Positions 1-8,736 of a DNA stretch of 53,043 bases are shown piece by piece. The DNA is taken from assembly GCA_964543855.1 (NCBI GenBank), contig CAZJAD010000008.1, positions 1 through 53,043 of the forward strand, given 5' to 3'. The DNA comes from CAZJAD01 sp964543855 (lineage in GTDB: Bacteria; Electryoneota; RPQS01; DYHQ01). The notes below the pieces were generated by a model. That model made no database searches. It saw only the letters and a list, made by a program, of their open reading frames with translations, and was not told the origin of the DNA. Each line of letters opens with the position of its first letter. Position 1 is the stretch's first letter. A program made the translations under genes and the position numbers.

Positions 1-411
1 CCCGGCTCACCGCCAGTCCTGCTGGATGTCGCGCACAATCCTGCTTCATTTCGTGCCTTGGCAGCATTTCTGAGCGAGAATTTTCATCACAAAAGAATCC
101 TGCTTATCTCCGGAATACTTGAACAGAAAGACTATCGAGCTTGCCTGAAACAGGTATTGCCCCAAGTCAAACAGGCGATCTTCGCACGCTTATCCCACCC
201 CCGTTCGCGGTCACCATCGGACTTGGCCGCCTTTGCTTCGTCTCTCGGAGTGAGCGCCCAGATCGTCGAAACAGAGGAGGCGGCTTTCGAGCGGATGCGC
301 CATCGGAAAGACTTCGACCTTGTCGTCATTGCAGGATCGTTCACTCTTGCAGGTGCCTATGTGGCATGGAGAAAAGCCGCCGAGCGTTCGGAGCCCGGCG
401 GCCGTAAATGA
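1..411 (+). CDS. folC: Folylpolyglutamate synthase / dihydrofolate synthase, C-terminal fragment
   Basis: The reading frame is open from the first base of the window to the TGA at 409-411, so only the last 136 residues are present. The fragment begins with the Mur-ligase-like C-terminal domain signature: VLLDVAHNP followed by a helix, then a beta strand ending ISGILEQKD. This is the D-x-AHNP motif of FolC, which adds glutamate to (dihydro)folate in the cytoplasm. The remainder fits the Rossmann-like Mur C-terminal fold, ending in a hydrophobic strand and GSFTLAG, where FolC proteins usually read GSLYLAG or similar. An internal ATG exists but is not the start, because the conserved motif lies upstream of it. 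It converges with the metalloprotease gene, with only 21 bases between the two stops. The ATPase half lies outside the window. Confidence 0.9.
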   Translation, partial: PGSPPVLLDVAHNPASFRALAAFLSENFHHKRILLISGILEQKDYRACLKQVLPQVKQAIFARLSHPRSRSPSDLAAFASSLGVSAQIVETEEAAFERMRHRKDFDLVVIAGSFTLAGAYVAWRKAAERSEPGGRK

Positions 412-432
412 GTCGTGGATCTTGCGTCTCGC

Positions 433-3400
433 CTATTTCAGAAAGACGAGCTTTATTACAGGAGTCGTGCCGCTGGCGCAGCGGAGCTGCGCGAAATAGA
501 GTCCGGTTGCCCCGGTCGCCGTCCAGGCAACGGTGCCGCGATGACCCAGCAGATCCACGCGATCTACCTCGCGACCCAAGATGTCGAAGACAATGAGCTC
601 CGCTTCATATCCCGCCGGAACCTGATACGGTAACCTGACGGTCGTGTTGAACGGATTGGGAAACGCCGGGCCGAGGGTCGCCACGGTCGGCACAGGCGCT
701 CTGGGATCGAGCGGTTTGACCGGTACAATGTCGGATGCCCATCTGAAGAACAGTTCATCCAGAAAGACTGCCAGAGACTGCGAAGTGTCCATGCCCGAAA
801 TGGCCTCGATTCCAAATCCAAATACAATCCCGTGACCATCATAGAAGTCCAGGCCGGCGGTTCCATAGCTTCCGTCCATCCCATAGCCACAAATCGTGGC
901 ATTGTCACCCAAAGGCGACAGCACGGAAGGGTGACGCTGGTTAGCCGCTCCGGCTGATCCGACGAGCATGAACCAGTTCTCCGGCATCAGCGGACTTCCC
1001 GGAGTCGGTCGCACTGACCCCATCCGAAAGCTATCGTTACTCACTTCCATTTCCAGAACAGTCTGCGCAAATGGACCACCGCTGAGCTCATCAATAATGT
1101 CCTGTCCTGACAGCACAACGCGATTCCCCTGTTCGAGGTAATCTGTGAGCAAGTAGCGATCGCTCGTCGTCAGAATTCCCTCCCGCTTGTTCCCCGAAAG
1201 CCACAAAACTACGCCGGGTTCCGGCAACACGGAATCCGCCAGGTTTTCGTGCTCGGCCAATTCGATCTGGTCGAAGATGACATCGGCTTCATGCATCCCC
1301 TTGACCACGAAGGACTCCACATCACTCGTCTGGTCATCTTTGACAAGGAGGACCTTCGGTGTGCCGACGGAAAAGACAACATCGTGCTCGGAGACCACAC
1401 TGGAATTCTCGGCGGAAAGAGTAACCGTCACTTTCGTCCAGTGGTCGGCGGCATCAGGCGCGATTGCGATAAGGATCGGTTCAATATCGACCGTTTGTCC
1501 GGCAGCCAAATCACCGAGCTCTTGCTCTCCGTTCGTGATCGTCAGATCCAGATCATCGCTCGTAACATCGAGCGAGACATTCTCAGCAGGAGGCGGGAAC
1601 AGAAGCACATCGTTGATCACCTGAAATGTCAGTTCCACCTGCTCACCTGCCTCGGGCCAACCGTCTCCGTCGCCGATGCTTCCGCCGTTACCGTTCTCGT
1701 ACCAGAGAACATCCAGGAGGACCAGATTCGGGTCAAGACCCGGGCCAATGCCGTGGTGACCAAAGCAGTAGTAGATCGTTTCGCAGTGCGGGGTGCCGTT
1801 CGAGAGATCTCCATCATCGTCATCGGCTTCGAGCACCTCCACCAGATAGTCGAAGAAGGTTGTGGCATACCCGTATCGTGCGTAGTGGGCCAGGGAGTCG
1901 GCGATGCTTGCCCCCAGCGCCAGACGAATGCGCCAGAGTGCGCCGGAAATAAACGGACTGTCAGCGTGTACTTCGCCGCGCCAATCCTCGGGGAAGTGCA
2001 TGTTGTTGTACAGATTTCGCATATACCGCTGCGGATTATTTCGAAAGAGTCCGCCTTCTCCGATGAGGGGTTCATCGGTGATCGTGCAGGGGAAGTAATC
2101 GGACCATGCTTCATTCATTGCTCCGGACTGCCCGGTATAGGGAAGCGGGACGCCACCCTCGTCATAGATTCTCCCCGTGACCCCGTGCGTGTACTCGTGG
2201 TAAATCACATCGCAGTACATCGCGAAGTTGTCGTAGGTTGCCCCGCCGCTCCCGTAGTAACAGCCAATCCCGTTCCAGAATGCGTTCTCGTAATTGCTCC
2301 CATAATTGACGACGACCGGCATCGAGTAGTCCAGGGAGACAAATCCCGGGTCGAGACCCTTGTACCAGGTGTGAATGAATCGCGTATGATAGAAGCCGTT
2401 CATCGCGACACGCGACGCCGCTTCCGTATCCCATGTCCACACAAATGGGGTGAAAGGGGGGCTGAGGTCCAGGTCAAGGTGAGCGTCCGCGGCGTCCTCA
2501 TCCGTCACATCCACATACGGCCCGCGCAACCATGCTTGGAGCGATGCGTCTCCGCTGATTTCGCGAGAAAAATGCCCCTCCATATCCGAAATGACTTCGT
2601 TGTCATTGATGAAAATCGTCTCGCGAGTATACGCGCCGGAATCATCCGGGCTCGAATTGTAGGGATACCAGAACAGCCCTTGGATCGTGCCGGACACTTC
2701 GTCATTCTGAATACCGGGCCAGTCGACGAGGACCTCACCGGTCGTCGCATCCACGATTCCTTCCCAGCGAGCATCAGGCGCTTCCCCCGCAAGTCGAACC
2801 CACCACACCGGACGTAATCCCCTCTGCACACGGTCCGGGAAGAAGGCAGCGAAGCAACCATCTTCATCGGCAGGCCAATCCGGTCGCCCGATTTGGCTTT
2901 GTAGCCTCCGACTTGCCTGTTCCATGGAGATTGCCGACTGCGAAAGCTCCGGCCAGGTCGCGTAGGTGCACATTCCCCACCGCATCACTTCCCCTCGGTC
3001 ATTCAGAGTGATGTCTGCTCGGCTCCCCAGGACGGGCCTGCCGAGCCGTTTCTCCTGAAAACGCACCTTGTATTTGGCCAAAACCCATCGTGCCGAAACC
3101 AGTTCAAGGTCGACAGCCGACTCATCGAAGAGAGTCGCCATCTGGAGCAGAAAAGCGTGAGACTCGCTCTGGCGCACGGCATCATCGGCCTGTGAAGATA
3201 CCAAGGGGACTGGGGGCCCAAATGCCATCAAAGGTGTTGCGTATTCAGGACTCCAGAGTCCTTGCCAACCCCGAAGTGCTCCACGCGTGGTCTGATCCCA
3301 TGTATCCGTGTGAGTCCACGAGGTGTGGCCCAACTCATTCAGGTCAACGCAGCCCGGCCAGTCGTATGGACCAGCGGCAAGGAGCAGGGAAGTGGAAATC

Positions 3401-3438
3401 AACCAACCAACAACCCAAGTACATGTTTTCGCAAACAT
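433..3438 (-). CDS. Secreted zinc metallopeptidase (M4/M36 type) with C-terminal sorting domain
   Basis: The 1001-residue exported protease has a signal peptide (first ~22 residues). Residues ~85-245 look like an FTP/PepSY-type propeptide (LNDRGEVMRWG..., DATTGEVL). The catalytic domain carries H414-E-Y-T-H418 and, 25 residues later, NEAWSD with the third zinc ligand E443. This is the thermolysin/fungalysin pattern. After the catalytic domain comes a long beta-rich region (~600-900). The last ~75 residues begin FPNPFNTTVRLPYQV and contain FDILGREV, the type IX-style C-terminal sorting domain common in FCB bacteria. The ATG is preceded by GGAAAGGA. It follows the barrel gene (3468-4271) with a 29-base spacer, so the two are probably co-transcribed. 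M4 against M36 cannot be settled by eye. It is probably released to, or anchored at, the cell surface to degrade protein. Confidence 0.9.
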   Translation of the reverse strand: MFAKTCTWVVGWLISTSLLLAAGPYDWPGCVDLNELGHTSWTHTDTWDQTTRGALRGWQGLWSPEYATPLMAFGPPVPLVSSQADDAVRQSESHAFLLQMATLFDESAVDLELVSARWVLAKYKVRFQEKRLGRPVLGSRADITLNDRGEVMRWGMCTYATWPELSQSAISMEQASRRLQSQIGRPDWPADEDGCFAAFFPDRVQRGLRPVWWVRLAGEAPDARWEGIVDATTGEVLVDWPGIQNDEVSGTIQGLFWYPYNSSPDDSGAYTRETIFINDNEVISDMEGHFSREISGDASLQAWLRGPYVDVTDEDAADAHLDLDLSPPFTPFVWTWDTEAASRVAMNGFYHTRFIHTWYKGLDPGFVSLDYSMPVVVNYGSNYENAFWNGIGCYYGSGGATYDNFAMYCDVIYHEYTHGVTGRIYDEGGVPLPYTGQSGAMNEAWSDYFPCTITDEPLIGEGGLFRNNPQRYMRNLYNNMHFPEDWRGEVHADSPFISGALWRIRLALGASIADSLAHYARYGYATTFFDYLVEVLEADDDDGDLSNGTPHCETIYYCFGHHGIGPGLDPNLVLLDVLWYENGNGGSIGDGDGWPEAGEQVELTFQVINDVLLFPPPAENVSLDVTSDDLDLTITNGEQELGDLAAGQTVDIEPILIAIAPDAADHWTKVTVTLSAENSSVVSEHDVVFSVGTPKVLLVKDDQTSDVESFVVKGMHEADVIFDQIELAEHENLADSVLPEPGVVLWLSGNKREGILTTSDRYLLTDYLEQGNRVVLSGQDIIDELSGGPFAQTVLEMEVSNDSFRMGSVRPTPGSPLMPENWFMLVGSAGAANQRHPSVLSPLGDNATICGYGMDGSYGTAGLDFYDGHGIVFGFGIEAISGMDTSQSLAVFLDELFFRWASDIVPVKPLDPRAPVPTVATLGPAFPNPFNTTVRLPYQVPAGYEAELIVFDILGREVDRVDLLGHRGTVAWTATGATGLYFAQLRCASGTTPVIKLVFLK

Positions 3439-3467
3439 CTCGTTATGTCCTTTCCAATCTTCGAAAA

Positions 3468-4271
3468 TCAGCGATAGAAGAAAAGTCCAAGTCGCACAAG
3501 ATGGCTGAAGGCTTCCTGAGGGTCAGCTCGGCGCTCGCCGATGCGGTTGCCTAATTCATCGTAAATCGGAATGAAATCATCCGGAGTCCAGGTGTAAAAC
3601 TGGTATCGGTATTCCAACCGGCAGCCAATTCCTCCTCGACCCCATTTGATTCCTGCGCCGAGATTGACCAGATTCCGACTGTCCCGCATCTCCGTCAGAA
3701 TCGTATGCCCCACGGGTACAGCGATTGCGGTACCTCCACCAAGAAGGGCAAAGGGTGTTACACCCCAAATCTGTACAGGGTGTGCCAGGACATTGAAAGC
3801 GACTTGATAGCCCGTTCGTAGCCGATGCCAGGTTGTGTCAGACCGCTCTCCGTAAGGGAAAGTGAAATCACCCTCTGCCTCAACGCCGACCATGGGGAGG
3901 ATTGTATAGCCACCGAGTAGTGTGAGCTGGAGGACTCGGCGCACTGTAGTCCCACTCTCTTTGATACTCTGGAACGTGATCCCACCGCCAAATTCGTAGC
4001 CACGCTCGCGGGGCCGATACCCGCCTTCATGTTGGACCGGTGGCGGACGAAACCAGATGCTCTCGACCTCATCCTTGGAAAAAACCTGAAGGCGAGGCAG
4101 TGGCAAATGACGCTCATCCCAGGCAGCCAGGAAAATGGTCGCAGAATCGCTCCGGACAATGGCGCCGCGAACCACCCGTCCATTCTCAAGACGCAGGTAG
4201 TCTTGACCAGCGCCGATTTCGCAGATACACAGCAGTGCCAACAGAGTGGCCAGGCCGCCTCTCCCAATCAC
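3468..4271 (-). CDS. Exported beta-barrel protein of unknown function
   Basis: The gene encodes 267 residues starting with GTG after a strong GGAGGAGGT. A signal peptide covers residues 1-22 (ends IGAGQ). A short domain (~25-70) resembles a small SH3-like segment (LRLENGRVVRGAIV...), often seen near FCB outer-membrane proteins. The rest (~85-267) is alternating hydrophobic strands with glycine-rich turns (LLGGYTILPMVGVEAEGDF, PFALLGGGTAIAV) and an aromatic end, LGLFFYR, typical of a small 8-10-stranded outer-membrane barrel. I cannot assign a family name or substrate. It is the first gene of a probable two-gene unit with the downstream metalloprotease, which is itself a candidate for outer-membrane export, so a surface role is an inference from context only. 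Confidence 0.7.
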   Translation of the reverse strand: MIGRGGLATLLALLCICEIGAGQDYLRLENGRVVRGAIVRSDSATIFLAAWDERHLPLPRLQVFSKDEVESIWFRPPPVQHEGGYRPRERGYEFGGGITFQSIKESGTTVRRVLQLTLLGGYTILPMVGVEAEGDFTFPYGERSDTTWHRLRTGYQVAFNVLAHPVQIWGVTPFALLGGGTAIAVPVGHTILTEMRDSRNLVNLGAGIKWGRGGIGCRLEYRYQFYTWTPDDFIPIYDELGNRIGERRADPQEAFSHLVRLGLFFYR

Positions 4272-4303
4272 AGAACCTCCTCCATCTCACTCTGTTTTGA
4301 AAG

Positions 4304-4333
4304 ATAATCAGCTTCCACATCACCGTAGTTCAA
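4304..4333 (-). promoter_or_regulatory. Putative sigma70-type promoter for the barrel-metalloprotease pair
   Basis: On the minus strand a TTGAAC (4328-4333) lies 18 bases before GATTAT (4304-4309), about 30 bases upstream of the GTG start at 4271. The fit is moderate. Confidence 0.35.
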
Positions 4334-4489
4334 TTTAATCAAAAACTCTCCGAATCGCAACCTCGATTTTCGTGTCGGGAATTTCTTCGCGGCAATCCAT
4401 CGTGCACGCTCCTCTCACAGTCCTCGACCGTATTCTCGAGCAGGACGCGCGCCACCGGATCACAAAATGCATTTTTTTGTCCCAGACTA

Positions 4490-4518
4490 TTGTTGTTTTA
4501 CTTCTTTCTTCTTATATT
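4490..4518 (+). promoter_or_regulatory. Putative promoter of the SMC/YhaN-like ATPase gene
   Basis: TTGTTG (4490-4495), 17-base spacer, TATATT (4513-4518). The upstream ATG at 4490 that would extend the ATPase reading frame lies inside this promoter, which supports a start downstream, at 4541 or 4553. Confidence 0.5.
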
Positions 4519-4552
4519 AAACAGAGTCCTGCCTATTGGAGTGAATCTTCCT

Positions 4553-7500
4553 GTGCTCTGGTTGTGTAGATTCGTGCTAAACGCACCACCGTCGTCCTCC
4601 GGATTTCTTTCCCGCCACCTCGAATTCCCAGATGTGAGTCCTATCATCATCTTGGGTGGAAATGGGAGCGGCAAGACCCTATTTGTGCGCATGTTGGAAT
4701 ACTTGCTCAGCGGGGAAAGGGAGTCCCGCGAAACCCTCAGCTCCGAATTCGAATCCGCGGAACTCGAAATCACGGTGGGTCAGGAATCCTATATCATAAC
4801 GGCTGATTTCATGGCGGGCGAAAGAGAAGTGCGAAGGGTCGGTGAAGTCACTCCAGAGGCCTTGGCCTCTGTGTCTGGAGATGGTGAGAACTCAAACCAC
4901 TTCGGTGGATTCCCGTTCTCGTCGGAAGGACTGAATGCGGCGCTCATGCGTCAAACCTCCTTGGTCATAGACGGTGATATGGGAGTCCGCTTCGATCCTG
5001 TGCTAACACAGACCGTGGCAACGCTTGCACTGTCGCCCTTGTCTGACAAGAGGACGAGTGCCCGGGCTGCGCTTCAGCGCCTCACCGCTTCGCCGGAAGA
5101 AGACGGGTTGCTCCATAAGGCACAGATGGGCCTCGCCCGCGGCGAAGAACAGGTTACCCACTTCATTCAGGTCCAGCAGCAGATTGAGAGAAATGCGGCC
5201 GAGCGCCAGTCTCTTGAGACGCAGATTCGACAATCGATCGACAGGCTCAGGCAGATGCGTGAAGAGCACGACCATCTGACTCGTCGGCAAAGCATCGAAC
5301 AGCAGATTAGTCTGCTGAAGAACTGGCTCGATGAAGTCGGGCGTGACCGTGCCGCGGTGGAAGAGTTGCGGACTAAACATGTTGACTTGCTGAGTCGCTT
5401 CGAGGAGAATCATCGACCGTTTCGGGGGACACCTGAGAGTCTTGGAGAGCAACTGGCGGAAATAGTGGCTCTCCAGGAAAGACTGCGGACTCTGTCGACT
5501 CAGATTGCAGAGTTCAAAGAGGAGCGCGGGCAAAAGGAATCTGATCTGGCGACCGTGCGGGAAAAGCGATCTCGTATGGAAGTGGAAAGACAGCATCACC
5601 TCGCTTCCACCGAAGCGCACGACCGGGAATTGGAGGAAATCAATCGCCGACTGCAGGATTTGAGACACGCTCGCCTCGCTCTCAAAGACAAGCGTGAAGT
5701 CAAGCGCAGACTTCTTCAGGAAGAGCTTGGCGACGAGTCGGCGTCTGGGGTGGAACTACTCGACAAAGGTCGGCGTCTTTCCGAACTGCGCGAGGCGCAC
5801 CGCCAGTCTCTCGCTCAGCAGAAGCAGCATGAAGAGAGGTGGTTGGCCTTACAGGAAGAGGAGAGAGTGCAGGCGAGAAGCTGCCAGATGGAGTTCCCGG
5901 GCTTCGACCGCTTGCCGCCTGATCCGGAAGACCTGTTGCGCAAGCTTCATGAGACGCGAGACGATCTGAAGAACACCGAACACCGCATGGTCAAAGCGCG
6001 CCAGAAACTGGCGGAGTTCTACCGCCACCCGCGTCTTGTCCCCACGGCAGTCGTTGCGGTTGTCATGGCCCTGATCGGTTTCGCGGCGGGTCTCGTGATA
6101 GCGGATTGGGCTGTCGGGCTCTTTCTCGCTCTCCTGACAAGTGGCAGCTTTCTCCTCATCTTTGGCAAGCGATTGGCTTTCCCTCGAAGAACCAAGAGGG
6201 CCCTGGAAGCAGATCTCGGCGCCTTGAAATTGCAGTGGAAGAGAGTGCTCGACACAAAGGCCGAACTGGATGATCAATTGAAGCCGCTCTCCGGTTATCC
6301 TGACCTTACCTCAGGTCTGAAAGCGCTCCACGATTGCAGAGCGCAGAACCAGAAACTGCAGGCGATTCGAGATGAACTTGCTGACTGTGAGGCCGAAGCG
6401 TTGGCCACTCCATCCCTCGACCTTATTGAGACTGAGATTGCTGCGCTCACGGAATCGCTGCCCCAGCGGCTCCGTGCCCTTGAGCCGGAGCGTCTTGCGC
6501 AGAGTCTCGAAGCATGTCGGCGTTTGCAGGACGAAGTGCAGCTTATCGAAGTGCGCTTGAAAGAGTACGAGGTGCAAGGCGAGAAGTCTCTCGAAATTGC
6601 CCGTCTGGAGGCTGAGCTTTCTGCAGCCGAGACTACCGTGACTGAGCGGCATCGAGAGGATCACCAGCGGGAGGAAGAAATCGAAGAGCTATGTCGGCTC
6701 GAAGAGAAGCTTCAGGCGGATTTGGCGAGCGATGCGCGCTCGCCGCTCCTTCGTGAAAAAGGGGAACTCGAGCGGAGGCTCGACGAACTCCGGCGCGGAT
6801 GGGCGGCCATGCTCGAAGGCCAGGACGCGAGTCTCCTCTGGGAACAGTGGCAGCGAGTGACAGGCCTGCGGGCTGAGCTGCGAGCGGTCCGTGACAGACT
6901 CTCCAGCCTGCCGACCCTTGACGAGCTGCTCAGTCGGGAGCAGGTTCTTAGAGCGGAATTGAGCCCACTTCGGGGAGAGTTCGACGAACTCGCGAGGGAT
7001 CTCTCTTCTCCGATGAATCTGGAGGATTTGGCTGGGGAAATGAGCGTCTGCGAGGCCGATGTCAAGCGGATGGAGCAGGAGCGAGATGCGCTCCCGATGT
7101 CCCTGGAGGAGCTGGAATTCGACGCCGGTGATTCGCTGGAATCCTTGTCGGCAAAGGTGGAAGAGTGTCGGCAGACAATTGAAAGACTCGAGGCGGAGCG
7201 TGATGAACTCGAGCAAACGATCGCTCAGGCAGACACTGAAATCTCGCAGCGCCAGGAGCATTTCACCGATGAGATTCTGACCGAAGCAACCGGTCTGCTG
7301 GAACGGTTGACCGCAGGAAGGATTCGAAGTGTCTTATGGCAATCAGAGGGCCGATTGGGAATACGCGAAGCCTCGGGTCGGCGATTGCCTGTGGAAAGCC
7401 TTTCAGGGGGCCTCAAGGACCTCGTGATGTTTGCCTTGCGCCTCGCGATGGTGGGGGAGATGGAGCCGCCGGGTCCGCCACTTGTCCTTGATGATCCGTT

Positions 7501-7702
7501 CACCCGGTTGGACCCGGAGCACCTTGCGCGCTTGCGGGATGTCCTGGTGGATTTCTCGGAGAATCGCCAGGTAATTCTACTGACCAGGGACCCACGCTAC
7601 GGGGCCTGGGGCCACACGATCTCGCTGACGAGTCTGCCTTCTCGTGAGACAGGGGCTTCCGGTAAACCGGCCAGCGCCGGGGATATTAGCTCCGTGAGCT
7701 GA
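4553..7702 (+). CDS. Large SMC-like AAA ATPase with membrane-spanning hinge (YhaN-like)
   Basis: A protein of ~1049 residues with a split ABC/SMC-type ATPase. The Walker A motif GGNGSGKT is at ~35-42. Near the C-terminus come the signature LSGGLKD (~950) and Walker B with the D-loop, LVLDDPFTRLDP (~977-988). Between them lie two long coiled coils rich in E, R, L and Q (~130-480 and ~560-930), separated by two adjacent transmembrane helices (~495-540). Paired helices at the hinge are known from the YhaN/AAA_27 family of SbcC/Rad50 relatives, which usually act with a YhaO (SbcD/Mre11-like) nuclease. No nuclease gene is adjacent. The start is chosen as GTG 4553, with GGAG 11 bases upstream; GTG 4541 is an alternative. 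A role in membrane-associated DNA repair is inferred from the family. RecN is less likely because of the length and the TM hinge. Confidence 0.75.
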   Translation: MLWLCRFVLNAPPSSSGFLSRHLEFPDVSPIIILGGNGSGKTLFVRMLEYLLSGERESRETLSSEFESAELEITVGQESYIITADFMAGEREVRRVGEVTPEALASVSGDGENSNHFGGFPFSSEGLNAALMRQTSLVIDGDMGVRFDPVLTQTVATLALSPLSDKRTSARAALQRLTASPEEDGLLHKAQMGLARGEEQVTHFIQVQQQIERNAAERQSLETQIRQSIDRLRQMREEHDHLTRRQSIEQQISLLKNWLDEVGRDRAAVEELRTKHVDLLSRFEENHRPFRGTPESLGEQLAEIVALQERLRTLSTQIAEFKEERGQKESDLATVREKRSRMEVERQHHLASTEAHDRELEEINRRLQDLRHARLALKDKREVKRRLLQEELGDESASGVELLDKGRRLSELREAHRQSLAQQKQHEERWLALQEEERVQARSCQMEFPGFDRLPPDPEDLLRKLHETRDDLKNTEHRMVKARQKLAEFYRHPRLVPTAVVAVVMALIGFAAGLVIADWAVGLFLALLTSGSFLLIFGKRLAFPRRTKRALEADLGALKLQWKRVLDTKAELDDQLKPLSGYPDLTSGLKALHDCRAQNQKLQAIRDELADCEAEALATPSLDLIETEIAALTESLPQRLRALEPERLAQSLEACRRLQDEVQLIEVRLKEYEVQGEKSLEIARLEAELSAAETTVTERHREDHQREEEIEELCRLEEKLQADLASDARSPLLREKGELERRLDELRRGWAAMLEGQDASLLWEQWQRVTGLRAELRAVRDRLSSLPTLDELLSREQVLRAELSPLRGEFDELARDLSSPMNLEDLAGEMSVCEADVKRMEQERDALPMSLEELEFDAGDSLESLSAKVEECRQTIERLEAERDELEQTIAQADTEISQRQEHFTDEILTEATGLLERLTAGRIRSVLWQSEGRLGIREASGRRLPVESLSGGLKDLVMFALRLAMVGEMEPPGPPLVLDDPFTRLDPEHLARLRDVLVDFSENRQVILLTRDPRYGAWGHTISLTSLPSRETGASGKPASAGDISSVS

Positions 7703-7729
7703 GCTTGTGGGCGCCTCGGTGGTGCGAAC

Positions 7730-7758
7730 TTGACAAACCGCCGAGAAATGAATATATT
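7730..7758 (+). promoter_or_regulatory. Near-consensus promoter firing antisense into the DUF4835 gene
   Basis: TTGACA (7730-7735), 17-base spacer, TATATT (7753-7758). It sits between two convergent stops (7702 plus, 7760 minus), so it has no sense gene immediately downstream. Transcription would run into the 3' end of the minus-strand DUF4835 gene. Confidence 0.45.
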
Positions 7759-7759
7759 A

Positions 7760-8617
7760 TTATGGTTCCTTACCCCCCGACAGAATTCGGTCATATTCAG
7801 ATGCGCGACCGGGATCAATGCGCTTGAGCGTTCTGATGCCGTCAGCATATCCCACCTGGACTAATGCTTCCCCCAACTTCAGGTAGTTGGCTTCCAAGAA
7901 ACGGCTCTGGACTTCGGCGGGCACTTTCTGCAGTTTGTCTAACGCATAGTAGAGGTAGTCTTTGGCCTCGCTATAATCGTTCCCATCGTAATAATACATT
8001 CCGGTATCCCAGAAGAAACTCATCTCTCGGGCAATCGTGTTATCGATACTGACTTGCTGTCGGAGAAGCTCGTCACGCTTGTCCCATCCATAGACGAAGA
8101 AGGAACGATTACTCTGTAGCACAATGTCTCGTGCCTGATCGTAGTAATAACTGCCGCCCAGCTTTTCCAGCTTGTCGAATTCCATACCATAAATCATCCA
8201 GATATAAAACTCGATCACCGATGTCAAGGGGTCGTACTCGTTTTCCCGAAACTGGTAATCCGCACGCAGGCTGAAACTCCAGCGGCGATCTTCAAATCGG
8301 GCATCCGACTGGTTTGTGACGATAAGTCTCGCTTCGTATTTGTCCTCTGGAGGCCCTGCCGCGTACTCGGTGAAGAAAATACTCACCAGAACATTCAGGT
8401 CGTAGCGATAATCATCATTCACCCAGGTTTTCCGTTCCATATACTCCAGTAGCTTCTGTTGCAGGCCCTGCAACTTCGTCTGAGCCTCCTGGGGCAGCCT
8501 GTCCACATTGACCTGCACTTCCGGGACAAGTCTTTGCCCCACTGCACAACGGGGCCCAATGACAAGACATAGAGCAAGCGCAACACCGAAAGCCTTCACG
8601 ATCCGTCTCTCCCGCAT
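7760..8617 (-). CDS. DUF4835 (PorD-like) exported protein
   Basis: The protein has 285 residues with a signal peptide (1-28, ending AVGQ). The pattern PEVQVN at the mature N-terminus, the W-V-N-D-D-Y...YDLNVLVSIFF segment, an immunoglobulin-like strand region and a long aromatic helix-rich C-terminal half (SVIEFYIWMIYGMEFD, SYYYDQARDI, YYYDGNDYSEAKDYLYYALDKL) match the DUF4835 family of FCB bacteria. Recent Bacteroidota annotation calls this family PorD and links it to type IX secretion. The length equals the family norm (~290). The molecular role is unknown. It is transcribed divergently from the PorV-like gene (8737), with a good candidate promoter between them, and converges with the SMC-like ATPase gene. 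Confidence 0.7.
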   Translation of the reverse strand: MRERRIVKAFGVALALCLVIGPRCAVGQRLVPEVQVNVDRLPQEAQTKLQGLQQKLLEYMERKTWVNDDYRYDLNVLVSIFFTEYAAGPPEDKYEARLIVTNQSDARFEDRRWSFSLRADYQFRENEYDPLTSVIEFYIWMIYGMEFDKLEKLGGSYYYDQARDIVLQSNRSFFVYGWDKRDELLRQQVSIDNTIAREMSFFWDTGMYYYDGNDYSEAKDYLYYALDKLQKVPAEVQSRFLEANYLKLGEALVQVGYADGIRTLKRIDPGRASEYDRILSGGKEP

Positions 8618-8676
8618 ACCTCTTCTCTTCGATTCTGTGCTTGTTCTTGGTGCCAGTTTCCCTGAGCAACCACCAC

Positions 8677-8705
8677 AAATTATTGAAGTTTTTACCCAAA
8701 GTCAA
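8677..8705 (-). promoter_or_regulatory. Putative promoter of the DUF4835 gene
   Basis: On the minus strand TTGACT (8700-8705), 17-base spacer, TAATTT (8677-8682), ~60 bases upstream of the start at 8617. The -35 is strong and the -10 weak. Confidence 0.4.
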
Positions 8706-8736
8706 GCGACCTGCGTCGCTGAGGTTTTTGGGGGCA

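Noticed and set aside
1249..2817. A 522-codon plus-strand open frame opposite the metalloprotease gene.
   Set aside because: It is the antisense shadow of a high-GC gene with clear protease motifs and a sorting domain; the shadow has no family signature or ribosome binding site.
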